A DNA stretch of 64,000 nucleotides from Mucilaginibacter robiniae (GCF_012849215.1 NZ_CP051682.1:868001-932000), one strand, 5' to 3'; counted from the first letter of the stretch, positions 34,369-43,360 are shown. The notes: a model not told the origin generated them from the sequence alone. Numbers and translations: made by a program.

Positions 34369-34893
34369 ATGAAAAAACTTTTTCTGTTTATTTCTACCTT
34401 CGGTTTGATTACAATAGCCGCGGCACAAAACCCTACATTTAATAACCCGCATATAGCCGTCAGCATTGGGCCGGAACTGAACATTCCGCAGCATAGCGGT
34501 TATACTATTGGCTATGGCGCAACAGGTAAACTTGAAGCCCATCTGATTAAGGCTTTTAGCCTGAGTTTAACCGGCGGCTATACCCAAATGCATTATCGCC
34601 GAGCTTATGCGGAAGCTTTTGCTACACCTTCCAACGACCATTACATACCCCTTAAAGCAGGTATTAAATATTACCCTGATACCAAAGTGTATTTTGAGGG
34701 AGAGGCCGGCGCTGTGCTGGATAACAATGCCGGACAAAAAAATCTGGCTACCTACTCATTAGGTACAGGCTTCATCATACCCTTTCAACCCGAAAGCCAC
34801 CAAGCGGTGGATGTGGGTTTGCGTTACGAAAGCTGGTCGCGCAATCGTTTACAGCAGTTTGCTATTCGGGTGGCATATAGGTTAGCTTGGTAA
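34369..34893 (+). CDS. Outer-membrane beta-barrel protein
   Basis: A signal peptide (MKKLFLFISTFGLITIAAAQ) is followed by about 155 residues of alternating amphipathic strands. These include HIAVSIGPELNIPQHSGY, FSLSLTGGYTQM and LRYESWSRNRLQQFAIRVAY, ending RLAW. This is typical of small eight-strand outer-membrane barrels. Function unknown. It sits 35 bases after gldA, probably in the same transcript, and ends 10 bases before the first palindromic element. Confidence 0.75.
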   Translation: MKKLFLFISTFGLITIAAAQNPTFNNPHIAVSIGPELNIPQHSGYTIGYGATGKLEAHLIKAFSLSLTGGYTQMHYRRAYAEAFATPSNDHYIPLKAGIKYYPDTKVYFEGEAGAVLDNNAGQKNLATYSLGTGFIIPFQPESHQAVDVGLRYESWSRNRLQQFAIRVAYRLAW

Positions 34894-34902
34894 GAGAAAA
34901 GT

Positions 34903-34989
34903 CGTCATTGCGAGGAACGAAGCAATCTGTGCATGGATATTAGTGCCGCGCCTATCAGCGTAGCGATTGCTTCGTTCCTCGCAATGACG
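34903..34989. repeat. Palindromic element, copy 1 (CGTCATTGCGAG ends)
   Basis: Perfect 25-base inverted arms (34903-34927 and 34965-34989) surround a 37-base centre. It is a MITE- or REP-like element of a kind widespread in Bacteroidota genomes (from memory). Copy 2 at 35327 is the same element inverted, as shown by the shared centre (TGCATxGxTATTAGxGCC). Confidence 0.9.
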
Positions 34990-35014
34990 TTTGTTAAAAT
35001 AAATTAATTAATTT

Positions 35015-35314
35015 ATGCAAAGAGGGGGCTGTGTTTATATCCTGACTAATAAGTGCCATACAGTACTCTACACAAGCGTTACTGCTGACATTACTAGCAG
35101 AATTTGGGAACATAAAAACAAAGTTTATCCTGATAGCTTTACAGCTAAATACAACTGTGAGAAATTAGTGTATTATTTTGCTTATTTGCATATAGAAGAA
35201 GCTATTGCAGCAGAAAAGCAAATTAAAGCAGGAAACCGACAAAACAAGGTAAACCTAATTCAACGTATGAATCCTGACTGGAAAGAATTGTACGATGAAT
35301 TAATAAAAGAATAA
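35015..35314 (+). CDS. Small GIY-YIG nuclease-like protein
   Basis: This 99-residue single-domain protein is of the GIY-YIG type (UPF0213-like). The first motif is CVYILTNK (VY at residues 7-8) and the second is VLYTSV, where the usual YxG glycine is serine (Y19-T-S21). Arg29, the acidic residue E67 in AEKQIKAG and the KVNLIQRMNPDW end agree with the family. Loss of the YIG glycine could weaken catalysis. The gene is enclosed by inverted copies of the palindromic element and interrupts the gld locus, so it is probably a recent arrival. Its own promoter is not obvious. Confidence 0.85.
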   Translation: MQRGGCVYILTNKCHTVLYTSVTADITSRIWEHKNKVYPDSFTAKYNCEKLVYYFAYLHIEEAIAAEKQIKAGNRQNKVNLIQRMNPDWKELYDELIKE

Positions 35315-35326
35315 CATTAAACCGTT

Positions 35327-35417
35327 CGTCATTGCGAGGAACGAAGCAATCGCTGCGCTGACAGGCACGGGCGCTAATACCTATGCAAAGATTGCCACGC
35401 TATCGCTCGCAATGACG
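35327..35417. repeat. Palindromic element, copy 2, inverted
   Basis: The outer arm CGTCATTGCGAG is followed by GAACGAAGCAATC at the left and matched by GATTGCCACGCTATCGCTCGCAATGACG-like sequence at the right (imperfect arms). Its centre is the reverse complement of copy 1. It ends 16 bases before gldFG. Confidence 0.85.
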
Positions 35418-35433
35418 TTGATAACAGATATTC

Positions 35434-37830
35434 ATGTTCACGATATTAAAAAAAGAAATTACATCTTACCTCAGTTCCTTAGTAGCTTATGTTACCATTG
35501 GCGTGTTCCTGCTGGTGCTGGGTTTATTTTTGTGGGTATTCCCCGAATCCAGCATACTGGAGTATGGCTATGCCGGATTAGAAAGCCTGTTTAATACCGC
35601 GCCTTACCTGTTTATGTTTCTGATACCCGCCATTACCATGCGGTCGTTAGCCGAAGAACGGCGCGAAGGTACTTATGAACTGCTGGCTACGCGCCCGCTT
35701 ACTGAATGGCAAATTGTTGGGGGCAAATACCTGGCCTGTGTAGTATTGGTATTGTTTGCGCTGCTGCCTACACTGGTGTATGCCTATTCGGTAAGTGTAC
35801 TGGGCAACCCGCAAGGCAACCTGGATACCGGAGCTATTACCGGCTCCTACATTGGTTTATTTTTGTTAGGCGCCGCCTTTACAGCCATTGGTCTGTTTGC
35901 ATCATCCATTAGCAAAAACCAGATTATTGCTTTTACCATAGCGGTTTTTATTTGCTACTTTTTTTACAGCGGATTTGATTCAATCAGCCAGCTGTTATCC
36001 TTACAAAACTGGGATGTGCAACGACTGGGGATTACCCAACATTATGAGTCGGTAAGTCGTGGCGTACTGGATACGCGCGATCTGGCTTACTTTGTTTTAC
36101 TTATTTTATTCTTCCTGGCTTTAACTTTAATTGTGGTTGCCCGGCAACAGCAAAAGCCGGTATTTAACCGCTCGGTTCTGGGTCTGATAACCTTATATTT
36201 TGCCATTGTGCTGCTAACACAGTTTATATTTACCCGTATTGATTTTACCAAAGAAAAGCGCTTTACCCTATCGCCCATCAGTCGCAATGTGATGGATAGC
36301 CTGGCACAGCCGGTTAAAGTAACGGTATACTTGCAAGGCAAAGATTTGCCCGGTGGCATGAAACGCCTGCAACGCGAAACCATGGATATGCTGAACGATT
36401 TACAGGCTTACAGTCACCGTAAATTACAATACGAGCTGGTAAACCCGCTGGAAGGTCAATCGCAGCAACAGCAGGAACAAACCTTGCAAAACATGCAGGC
36501 GCAAGGCATCGAGCCAACTAACCTGAGCGTAAAAACCGATAATGGTTTATCGCAAAAAATTATTTTCCCGGCGGCTGTGGTTACTGCCGGTCAACGACAG
36601 ATAGCCGTTAAATTGTTGCAAACCCGTATGGGGCTTGACCCCGATCAGGTACTCAACAACTCGGTGCAAAACCTGGAGTATGCTTTTACTTCGTCCATAA
36701 AAAAGGCAACTACGGGTGGCCGCCCGCGTATTGGCTTTACCGAAGGGCACCATGAATTAGCCGATCTGCAACTGAATGATGCCTTACATACTCTGGCTGA
36801 TGGCTTTGAGGTAGGCCGGGTAAACCTGCAAACCATTCCGTTTGCGGGTATGCAAAAGTTGAAACTGCTGGTTATACCCAAACCTGAACAGCCTTTTACC
36901 GAACTGGAAAAGTTTAAGATGGACCAGTACCTCATGCGTGGCGGTCGTATTTTATGGGCCATTGACCAGGTAAGCGCCGAATTAGACAGCTTACGCGGAC
37001 ATGGTGGCGAGCAATTGGCTTTCCCGAAACAACTGAACCTGGACGACCAGCTTTTCCGCTATGGCGTACGCATCAACTATGATCTGATTGCTGATTTAAA
37101 CTGCGCGCAGATACCGGTAACTACCGGCAACATAGGCGGACAACCGCAAATACAAATGGTACCCTGGCTGTTTTACCCAATCTTTATTCCCACCGCCAAA
37201 CACCCGGTAGTCAAGAACCTGGATGGCATTTACAGCCAGTTTGCCAGCACGATAGATACGCTGACTGTAAAAGGTACTCGAAAAACGGTCCTGCTTACTT
37301 CATCCCCTTATAACAAAAGCCTGACGGCACCTAAAACCTTATCTTTACAGGCATTGGAACAGGAACCCAATCCGCGCGAATTTCAGAGTACGCCCAAAAA
37401 GGTAGGCGTGTTACTGGAAGGACGTTTCCCCTCGAACTTCCAGAACCGGCCAGTACCTGAAGGTATGATGGAGCAGGTTCCGGTACTAAACCAAAGTCAG
37501 CCAGCCAAGATGATAGTTTTGAGTGATGGCGATATCTTGAAAAACCAGGTAAGTACTGATGGATCACCTTTTCCGCTGGGCTACGATCGTTACACGCAGC
37601 AAACCTTCGGCAATAAAAATTTGTTGCTGAACATGGTAGATTACCTGACTGATGATTCGGGACTGATTGCCTTGCGTACTAAAGAAATACAGATTCGATT
37701 GCTGAACCGGGCACGCATTCGTAATGAAAAGTTGTACTGGCAACTGGTAAATACCTTGGTACCATTGGGCATAGTATTATTATTTGCATTTTTTCAACAT
37801 TATTACCGCAAACAACAGTATGCGCGTTAA
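35434..37830 (+). CDS. gldG: Fused GldF-GldG gliding-motility ABC transporter permease/accessory protein
   Basis: Residues 1-240 are a GldF-type ABC-2 permease (six helices; PAITMRSLAEERREGTYELL). After a helix around 250-265 the protein continues as GldG (FTKEKRFTLSPISRNVMDSL, then the ABC-type-uncharacterised domain with GGRILWAID) and ends in a C-terminal helix (LVPLGIVLLFAFFQHYY). The GldF-GldG fusion is a known variant in part of the Bacteroidota. It acts with GldA in the cytoplasmic membrane and is needed for gliding in Flavobacterium; its role here is inferred. The start is the ATG at 35434, 16 bases after palindromic copy 2. Confidence 0.9.
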   Translation: MFTILKKEITSYLSSLVAYVTIGVFLLVLGLFLWVFPESSILEYGYAGLESLFNTAPYLFMFLIPAITMRSLAEERREGTYELLATRPLTEWQIVGGKYLACVVLVLFALLPTLVYAYSVSVLGNPQGNLDTGAITGSYIGLFLLGAAFTAIGLFASSISKNQIIAFTIAVFICYFFYSGFDSISQLLSLQNWDVQRLGITQHYESVSRGVLDTRDLAYFVLLILFFLALTLIVVARQQQKPVFNRSVLGLITLYFAIVLLTQFIFTRIDFTKEKRFTLSPISRNVMDSLAQPVKVTVYLQGKDLPGGMKRLQRETMDMLNDLQAYSHRKLQYELVNPLEGQSQQQQEQTLQNMQAQGIEPTNLSVKTDNGLSQKIIFPAAVVTAGQRQIAVKLLQTRMGLDPDQVLNNSVQNLEYAFTSSIKKATTGGRPRIGFTEGHHELADLQLNDALHTLADGFEVGRVNLQTIPFAGMQKLKLLVIPKPEQPFTELEKFKMDQYLMRGGRILWAIDQVSAELDSLRGHGGEQLAFPKQLNLDDQLFRYGVRINYDLIADLNCAQIPVTTGNIGGQPQIQMVPWLFYPIFIPTAKHPVVKNLDGIYSQFASTIDTLTVKGTRKTVLLTSSPYNKSLTAPKTLSLQALEQEPNPREFQSTPKKVGVLLEGRFPSNFQNRPVPEGMMEQVPVLNQSQPAKMIVLSDGDILKNQVSTDGSPFPLGYDRYTQQTFGNKNLLLNMVDYLTDDSGLIALRTKEIQIRLLNRARIRNEKLYWQLVNTLVPLGIVLLFAFFQHYYRKQQYAR

Positions 37831-37836
37831 TTTTCA

Positions 37837-37844
37837 TACTTTTG
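37837..37844 (+). promoter_or_regulatory. -7 box TACTTTTG upstream of dnaN
   Basis: Matches TAnnTTTG, 18 bases before the dnaN ATG and only seven bases after the gldFG stop. No recognisable -33 element. Confidence 0.45.
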
Positions 37845-37862
37845 ATTGATTAAAATTGAGTT

Positions 37863-38987
37863 ATGAGATTTATTGTTTCAACATTAACCTTACTGAAGCA
37901 ATTGCAGTCGGTAAGTGGTGCATTAAGCAGCAGCACGGTACTACCTATCCTGGAAAATTTCCTGTTTGAAATTAAGGATGGTAACCTGACCATATCTGCC
38001 ACCGATTTGCAAACCAGCATGACCACTTCGCTGGCGGTTGAGGCTAAAGAGAACGGCCGTATTGCTATTCCATCACGCATATTGCTGGATACGCTGAAAT
38101 CATTACCAGAGCAGCCGATCTCATTTTCAGTAGATGATAAAACTTTTGCTATCGAGATCAGTGCCGGCGATGGAAAATATAAACTGAGCGGCGAAAACGG
38201 CGACGACTTCCCTAAAATTCCGGTGGTTGAAAATCCTTCATCTGTCAACTTGCCGGCATCCGTATTGGGCGAGGCGATCAATAAAACCCTGTTTGCCGTA
38301 AGTAATGATGAGTTGCGCCCGGCCATGACCGGCGTATTCTGCCAGTTATCTACCCAAAACTTAACTTTTGTAGCTACTGACGCGCACAAACTGGTACGTT
38401 ACCGCCGTAATGATGCACAGGGCGCCACCAATACTTCGTTTATTCTACCTAAAAAGGCGCTTAACCTTTTAAAATCAGCTTTACCAGCTGAGGATGTAAC
38501 TGTTTCGGTAGAGTACAACAACACCAGTGCTTTCTTCAAGTTCGGCAACATTAACCTGGTATGCCGCCTGATTGACGAGCGTTACCCGGACTATGAAGCT
38601 GTTATTCCGCAAAATAACCCTAACCGTATGCTGATTGATCGCTTGTCGTTTTTGGGTACGTTGCAGCGTGTAGCCATTTATGCCAATAAAACCACCCACC
38701 AGGTACGTTTGAAATTGAGCGGCAACGAACTGAATATATCATCAGAAGATATTGATTTTGCTAATGAGGCACACGAACGCTTAAGCTGCCAGTATGAAGG
38801 TGAGGATTTGGAAATTGGCTTTAACGCCCGTTTCCTGATTGAGATGCTGAAAAATCTGGGTAGTGAAGAAGTAGCTTTACAAATGTCAACCCCGAACCGC
38901 GCCGGCTTGTTGTTGCCTCAAGGTAGTGATGAGAACGAAGACGTACTGATGCTGGTAATGCCGGTAATGCTAAACAGCTACGCCTAA
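37863..38987 (+). CDS. dnaN: DNA polymerase III subunit beta (sliding clamp)
   Basis: This 374-residue sliding clamp matches DnaN in length and in order of motifs. MRFIVSTLTLLKQLQSVSGALSS opens the first of three clamp repeats. Later come RPAMTGVFCQL, ATDAHKLVRYR, RLIDERYPDYEAVIPQNNP and the conserved end VLMLVMPVML. It is an essential processivity factor of the replisome. Located away from dnaA here (no dnaA in view). It has its own -7 box and is followed by a strong terminator. Confidence 0.97.
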   Translation: MRFIVSTLTLLKQLQSVSGALSSSTVLPILENFLFEIKDGNLTISATDLQTSMTTSLAVEAKENGRIAIPSRILLDTLKSLPEQPISFSVDDKTFAIEISAGDGKYKLSGENGDDFPKIPVVENPSSVNLPASVLGEAINKTLFAVSNDELRPAMTGVFCQLSTQNLTFVATDAHKLVRYRRNDAQGATNTSFILPKKALNLLKSALPAEDVTVSVEYNNTSAFFKFGNINLVCRLIDERYPDYEAVIPQNNPNRMLIDRLSFLGTLQRVAIYANKTTHQVRLKLSGNELNISSEDIDFANEAHERLSCQYEGEDLEIGFNARFLIEMLKNLGSEEVALQMSTPNRAGLLLPQGSDENEDVLMLVMPVMLNSYA

Positions 38988-39091
38988 GTAAGTAAAAGGG
39001 CAAAAAATCTAAGGACTGATTGACATTGCCCCATACTATCAACAAGATAACGGTTGCTGCAAATAGTAATGCAACCGAAAAGTTAAAAGAG

Positions 39092-39118
39092 GTCCGGTTA
39101 ACATGCCGGGCTTTTTTT
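39092..39118 (+). terminator. Intrinsic terminator after dnaN
   Basis: The stem gtccgg/ccgggc has an eight-base loop and seven Ts. A second hairpin (cggttgc/gcaaccg, 39050-39077) lies just before it. Confidence 0.8.
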
Positions 39119-39169
39119 AATTATAGCCGATACCAAAGCCGCAAACAACGAGTTATAAGCTCAGGTGAT

Positions 39170-39895
39170 ATGAGAAAATTTAAATACTGTATTTTACTGA
39201 TAGTAGCTGCCATAGCTTGCCTAACTGCCTGCAAAAAAAACAATGATGTTGTTGCAACGGTAGATAATACCAGGCTATCAGTAATTAATGCCACTACTGA
39301 TCCTATCAACATTTATTTAAATGGCACTCGGCAAAACAGTACCAGCGGTATTTATACAGGTGGCTCAACCGGCTATCTTACTATTGCTGCAGGAACCGAA
39401 ACTTTTGCCTTTAAGCATAACTTCAACAACGTAGATTTTTCCAACACCGATACTTTATTTACCCTGCCTCTAACTTTACCTTATGTAGCACCGGTTACAG
39501 TATCAGATATTACAACCAGTTACGCTTACTCGTTATTTGTAACCGGCAATACCCGCAGTGATACTTTTTTAACTAAAGATACGCTGACTGCAAATTCTTC
39601 ATCTCTACCTGAAATGAGATTTATTAATGCTGCTCCAACTGTACCTAACTTACAAATAAAGTTAGATGGTACAGTACTGTTTACCAGCAATGCCTACAAA
39701 TCAGTTAGTACGTTTCAGACGCTGGCCAGCAGTGGCGACAAAGTAATTACAGTTATTAACACGGCTACTGGTGGCACTATTTACACCACCACTGTTTCTT
39801 TAACATCAAGCAGTATATATACTTTAGTTGCACTAGGTACGTTAAAAGGCACAGGTACTTCAGCGTTCAGAGTAGGATTATTAACTAATCAGTAA
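39170..39895 (+). CDS. DUF4397 lipoprotein
   Basis: From the ATG at 39170 the product is a lipoprotein with the lipobox LTAC (cysteine near residue 20) followed by KKNN. The mature part has two beta-rich DUF4397-like halves (RLSVINATTDPINIYLNG and MRFINAAPTVPNLQIKLDG). The longer frame from 39020 reads through the dnaN terminator and is rejected. Family function is unknown; such proteins sit on the outer membrane. It is followed after 19 bases by a related gene. Confidence 0.8.
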   Translation: MRKFKYCILLIVAAIACLTACKKNNDVVATVDNTRLSVINATTDPINIYLNGTRQNSTSGIYTGGSTGYLTIAAGTETFAFKHNFNNVDFSNTDTLFTLPLTLPYVAPVTVSDITTSYAYSLFVTGNTRSDTFLTKDTLTANSSSLPEMRFINAAPTVPNLQIKLDGTVLFTSNAYKSVSTFQTLASSGDKVITVINTATGGTIYTTTVSLTSSSIYTLVALGTLKGTGTSAFRVGLLTNQ

Positions 39896-39914
39896 ACAAC
39901 CTGTTGATTGAATA

Positions 39915-40685
39915 ATGCAAACATATAAATCAGTTTATTGGCGTATAGCAGGTGTAGCCTTCAGTTTGCTCCTGTTTTTGGCAGCCTGCAAAAAATCAAA
40001 TGATACTACACCCGCTGCCACCAGTGTACAATTGCAAATACTTAATTTCAGTCCGGATGCGTACCCGGTAGCTTTTTTCCTGAACGATGTACAGCAAAAC
40101 CGCACAGCTGCAACGGGTATCACTAGCGTTAAAACGTACTACTCTTACGCATCACGTACGGGTACCACATCGTCTGATTATTTCTATCTAAGCTCTGCCC
40201 AGTATCCACTGCAAATTCGTTCTACCAAAACCTTAAACCGCGTTATTTCTACTGACGACACCACTGCGCTAAACTCTTATACTAAATACACCGTGTACGT
40301 AGTCGGTTTAGATGCTGATAATACGCTTACCTCAGTAACCACCAATGATAATGCAGAACCTTTGCCCAGCATAGGCAAGGGTGGAAAAGTTCGGTACATT
40401 AACTTATCGCCTCGCACGGCTAGTTCAGCGTATGATATTTATGCCAATGGCATTAAGGTTAATGAGTTCACTAACGTCTTATTCAAAAAAAAATCTGCTT
40501 ACGTAACGCTGCCAGCCGGTAATTACATTTTTAAAGCATTTGCTACCGGCAATAGTACGGATGCTTTAACCACTATGAGCAGCTTTACCATTCAGGATGG
40601 GCATTTGTACACCTTGTTTGCACAAGGCTTATCCAGCCGTACCGATTCAGCCGCTTTGAGCTTGGGGGTAATTACCAATCAGTAA
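39915..40685 (+). CDS. DUF4397 lipoprotein, second copy
   Basis: This 256-residue protein resembles the previous one: lipobox LAAC (cysteine near residue 26), then QLQILNFSPDAYPVAFFLND and VRYINLSPRTASSAYDIYAN, the two DUF4397-like repeats. It ends with the same LGVITNQ-type tail as its neighbour (GLLTNQ there), showing tandem duplication. Function unknown. Likely cotranscribed with the previous gene. Confidence 0.8.
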   Translation: MQTYKSVYWRIAGVAFSLLLFLAACKKSNDTTPAATSVQLQILNFSPDAYPVAFFLNDVQQNRTAATGITSVKTYYSYASRTGTTSSDYFYLSSAQYPLQIRSTKTLNRVISTDDTTALNSYTKYTVYVVGLDADNTLTSVTTNDNAEPLPSIGKGGKVRYINLSPRTASSAYDIYANGIKVNEFTNVLFKKKSAYVTLPAGNYIFKAFATGNSTDALTTMSSFTIQDGHLYTLFAQGLSSRTDSAALSLGVITNQ

Positions 40686-40774
40686 CTTCGCCTTTGCACC
40701 GGCATATTCAAGCCTAGTCGGCTCAATTTGTTGTACATTACCGTGTGACATACCTTAACTTAAAAGTATATTCT

Positions 40775-40782
40775 TATTTTTG
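40775..40782 (+). promoter_or_regulatory. -7 box TATTTTTG upstream of DedA gene
   Basis: Fits TAnnTTTG and lies 18 bases before the TTG start at 40800. Confidence 0.4.
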
Positions 40783-40799
40783 AGGCAAACTCTTATACT

Positions 40800-41444
40800 T
40801 TGGACTTTCTGCATTCCCTAATCGACTTTATCCTGCACATTGATAAGCACCTGGCCGAAATTATCAGCAATTATCAGGGCTGGACGTACCTGATTCTGTT
40901 CTTCATCATTTTTGCAGAAACCGGTTTTGTGGTTACCCCCTTCTTACCCGGCGATTCGCTGCTGTTTGCCGCAGGTGCTCTTGTTGCTGCCGGTAATACA
41001 GGTTTGAATATTTACTTGTTAACCACGCTGCTGATTGCGGCTGCCTTTTTAGGCAATACCGTTAATTACGAACTAGGCAAATACTTTGGTGCCAAAGTAT
41101 TTAAACCCGAAAACAAAGTCCTCAAGCTCGATTACTATTTAAAAACGCAGGCATTTTTTGATAAACATGGTCCGCTGGCAGTTATTTTAAGCCGCTTTAT
41201 GCCGATCATCCGTACCATTGCTCCCTTTGTGGCTGGTGTAGGCCGTATGCCACTATCTAAATACAGTTTATACAACATTGTGGGTGGCACAGCGTGGATT
41301 ATTGTTTTCCTGTTTGCGGGTTACCTGCTGGGGAATATCCCTTTCTTCAAACAACATTTTTCATTGATTGCGCTGGCTATTATCCTGGTTTCTATCATTC
41401 CTCCTATTATAGCGGCTGTGCGCAGCAGAATGGTTCGTAAGTAA
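40800..41444 (+). CDS. DedA/VTT-domain membrane protein
   Basis: This 214-residue DedA-family protein has the SNARE-assoc/VTT pattern. It shows FAETGFVVTPFLPGDSLLFA, GNTVNYELGKYFG (with the re-entrant glycine-rich stretch), FLSRFMPIIRTIAPFVAG-type sequence near residue 135 and GTAWIIVFLFAGYLLG. Members move undecaprenyl phosphate or phosphatidylethanolamine across membranes. The start is a TTG at 40800 supported by the -7 box, because no ATG precedes the conserved N-terminus. Four or five helices. Confidence 0.9.
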   Translation: MDFLHSLIDFILHIDKHLAEIISNYQGWTYLILFFIIFAETGFVVTPFLPGDSLLFAAGALVAAGNTGLNIYLLTTLLIAAAFLGNTVNYELGKYFGAKVFKPENKVLKLDYYLKTQAFFDKHGPLAVILSRFMPIIRTIAPFVAGVGRMPLSKYSLYNIVGGTAWIIVFLFAGYLLGNIPFFKQHFSLIALAIILVSIIPPIIAAVRSRMVRK

Positions 41445-41505
41445 TTTAACAGGTTTTAACATACTTCTCCTTAATTATTAAGCCGGCTATTTGTACTTTC
41501 ATATC

Positions 41506-42234
41506 ATGATGTATCGTGTATGGCTTATAGCTATTATACTTTGCCTAACCACTTGCTACGCCCATAGCCAGGAATTACGCGGACGTGTATTTGAAAGTAA
41601 AACCCGCATTACCCTGCCGGGCATTAACGTTCAGAACCTGAGCAGCAAACAAACGGCTACTACTGATAACAATGGCAAGTTCAGCATTAAGGCAAAGGTG
41701 AATGATATGCTGATTTTTAAAGGCTTTGCTTACCAGAATGATACGCTGGTAGTAACTAGCTTGAGCGAGTGTGAAGTCTTTTTACTGCCTGAAACCCACC
41801 TGCTTAAAGAAGTAAAAATTTCTACTTCGGAAGGTGAAGCCATTACCTACCATGACCCTAATTTTCATGGACAAAGTGTAAACTACCAAACCGATGCCAA
41901 TGGTAATTACAAAGGTGGCTTGAACTTCAGGATATGGTCGAACCGGGCTACAGAAAGAAAAAGGCTGAAGCTGGAAGATCAGGAAAGATACGACAGGGTT
42001 ACCCGGCAGATTGATGCTATTTTTAACAGCAAAAAAATGTTAGACTATGTACCGCTAACCGGTACGGAAATGGATAACTTCATCGCTTTATACACCCCAT
42101 CGGTAGATGCTTTTCAGTCTCGTGATTTTAACCTGCTGGTTTACATTAATACCTGCTACCGCAAGTTTATGCAAATGCCCGCCGATCAGCGGTTAGGCCA
42201 CACAGCAGACCAAGTTTTAAAACCTAATCAGTAA
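41506..42234 (+). CDS. Carboxypeptidase-regulatory-like domain protein
   Basis: A signal peptide precedes a CarboxypepD_reg-like beta-sandwich at residues about 25-105 (LRGRVFESKTRITLPGINVQ, TTDNNGKFSIKAK). A charged alpha-helical half of unknown function follows. These domains commonly front TonB-dependent receptors, but here the protein has no plug or barrel. ATGs at 41506 and 41509 are both possible; a TTG at 41491 is less likely. Confidence 0.75.
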   Translation: MMYRVWLIAIILCLTTCYAHSQELRGRVFESKTRITLPGINVQNLSSKQTATTDNNGKFSIKAKVNDMLIFKGFAYQNDTLVVTSLSECEVFLLPETHLLKEVKISTSEGEAITYHDPNFHGQSVNYQTDANGNYKGGLNFRIWSNRATERKRLKLEDQERYDRVTRQIDAIFNSKKMLDYVPLTGTEMDNFIALYTPSVDAFQSRDFNLLVYINTCYRKFMQMPADQRLGHTADQVLKPNQ

Positions 42235-42327
42235 GCTGTATTTTCATTATCTGCATTTTAAGACTAATAAGATAAGAACATTCGTTCAACTTAAACAGAT
42301 TTACTGTCGTTGTCTCAGCAGCAAGTT

Positions 42328-42335
42328 TATATTTG
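42328..42335 (+). promoter_or_regulatory. -7 box TATATTTG that fixes the esterase start
   Basis: A perfect TAnnTTTG lies 37 bases before the ATG at 42373 and inside a longer open frame. It argues for the downstream start. Confidence 0.45.
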
Positions 42336-42372
42336 TACACATCAATCATTTCATCATACATCTACTTTTGAT

Positions 42373-43200
42373 ATGAAACAGCTTTTTATTTTTTTACTGT
42401 TGCTGGTAGGCGGTTTACAGGTACAAGCGCAACAACAATATGTTACCCTGAAAAACCTACCCTATTACGCCGATTCGCTCGATAAAACCGACGAATACAA
42501 AACCAGCCGTTGCCGGTTAGATTTGTACTACCCGAAAGGCGCAAAGAACTATGCTACGGTAGTCTGGTTTCATGGTGGTGGCATTACAGCTGGCAATAAA
42601 GAAATACCTAAGGCTTTAATGGAAAAAGGCTTTGCGGTGATCGGCGTAGGTTACCGCTTATCGCCCAAGGTAAAAGCGCCTACTTATATTGAAGATGCAG
42701 CTGCGGCCATTGCCTGGACGTTCAAACACATTGCTCAATATGGCGGTAACAACAAACTCATTTTTGTTTCGGGTCATTCGGCAGGCGGCTACCTGGTTTC
42801 TATGGTTACGCTGGATAAACGGTATTTACAGAAATACGATATTGATGCCAACCGTATAGCGGCTTTAATTCCTTTTAGTCCGCAGGTGATTACGCATTTC
42901 ACCATCCGTCAGGAAAGAGGCATTAAAGATACGCAGCCCATTATTGATGAGTACGCTCCACTTTACCATGTTCGGGCAGATGCGCCACCCGTATTGCTCA
43001 TTACCGGCGACCGTGAATTGGAAATGCTGGGCCGTTATGAGGAAAATGCTTATATGGCTCGCATGATGAAACTAGCCGGCCACAAAAGAACCCGTCTGTA
43101 CGAACTCGATGGCTTTGACCACGGGAACATGCCCGAACCTGCCTTTCCACTGCTGATTAAGGAAGTGAGAAACATATCGAAAGAGATATTGGCGAAGTGA
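42373..43200 (+). CDS. Secreted alpha/beta hydrolase (esterase/lipase-like)
   Basis: The signal peptide (MKQLFIFLLLLVGGLQVQAQ) is followed by an esterase domain. It has the oxyanion HGGGITAG, the nucleophile elbow GHSAGG and a late catalytic histidine in DGFDHGNM; the acid lies in LLITGDREL. This arrangement (BD-FAE/Abhydrolase_3-like) fits carbohydrate or small-ester esterases. Start chosen from the signal peptide and the -7 box at 42328. It is the last ordinary gene before the accessory island. Confidence 0.88.
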   Translation: MKQLFIFLLLLVGGLQVQAQQQYVTLKNLPYYADSLDKTDEYKTSRCRLDLYYPKGAKNYATVVWFHGGGITAGNKEIPKALMEKGFAVIGVGYRLSPKVKAPTYIEDAAAAIAWTFKHIAQYGGNNKLIFVSGHSAGGYLVSMVTLDKRYLQKYDIDANRIAALIPFSPQVITHFTIRQERGIKDTQPIIDEYAPLYHVRADAPPVLLITGDRELEMLGRYEENAYMARMMKLAGHKRTRLYELDGFDHGNMPEPAFPLLIKEVRNISKEILAK

Positions 43201-43266
43201 TAGGATTGGCGGCGATTCTATAATTTATTAAAAAGTTGTTTGGGGTTTAACAAACTTAGTTTTATC

Positions 43267-43349
43267 ACGTCATGGCGAGCGATAGCATGGCTATCTCTGA
43301 ACTATAACTTATTTTAGCGCAGAGGTGGCTTCGTTCCTCGCCATGACGT
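43267..43349. repeat. Palindromic element, copy 3 (variant)
   Basis: Thirteen-base perfect end arms (acgtcatggcgag / ctcgccatgacgt) and a diverged centre distinguish it from copies 1 and 2. It directly precedes the REP-type hairpins of the RAYT region. Confidence 0.8.
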
Positions 43350-43360
43350 TTTTTGTTTTA

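Noticed and set aside
35412-35594. 60-codon open frame starting in palindromic copy 2
   Set aside because: It overlaps the start of gldFG in another frame, whose GldF N-terminus is clearly real.
39020-39169. N-terminal extension of the DUF4397 lipoprotein
   Set aside because: It would read through the dnaN terminator and place 50 residues before a clear lipoprotein signal.
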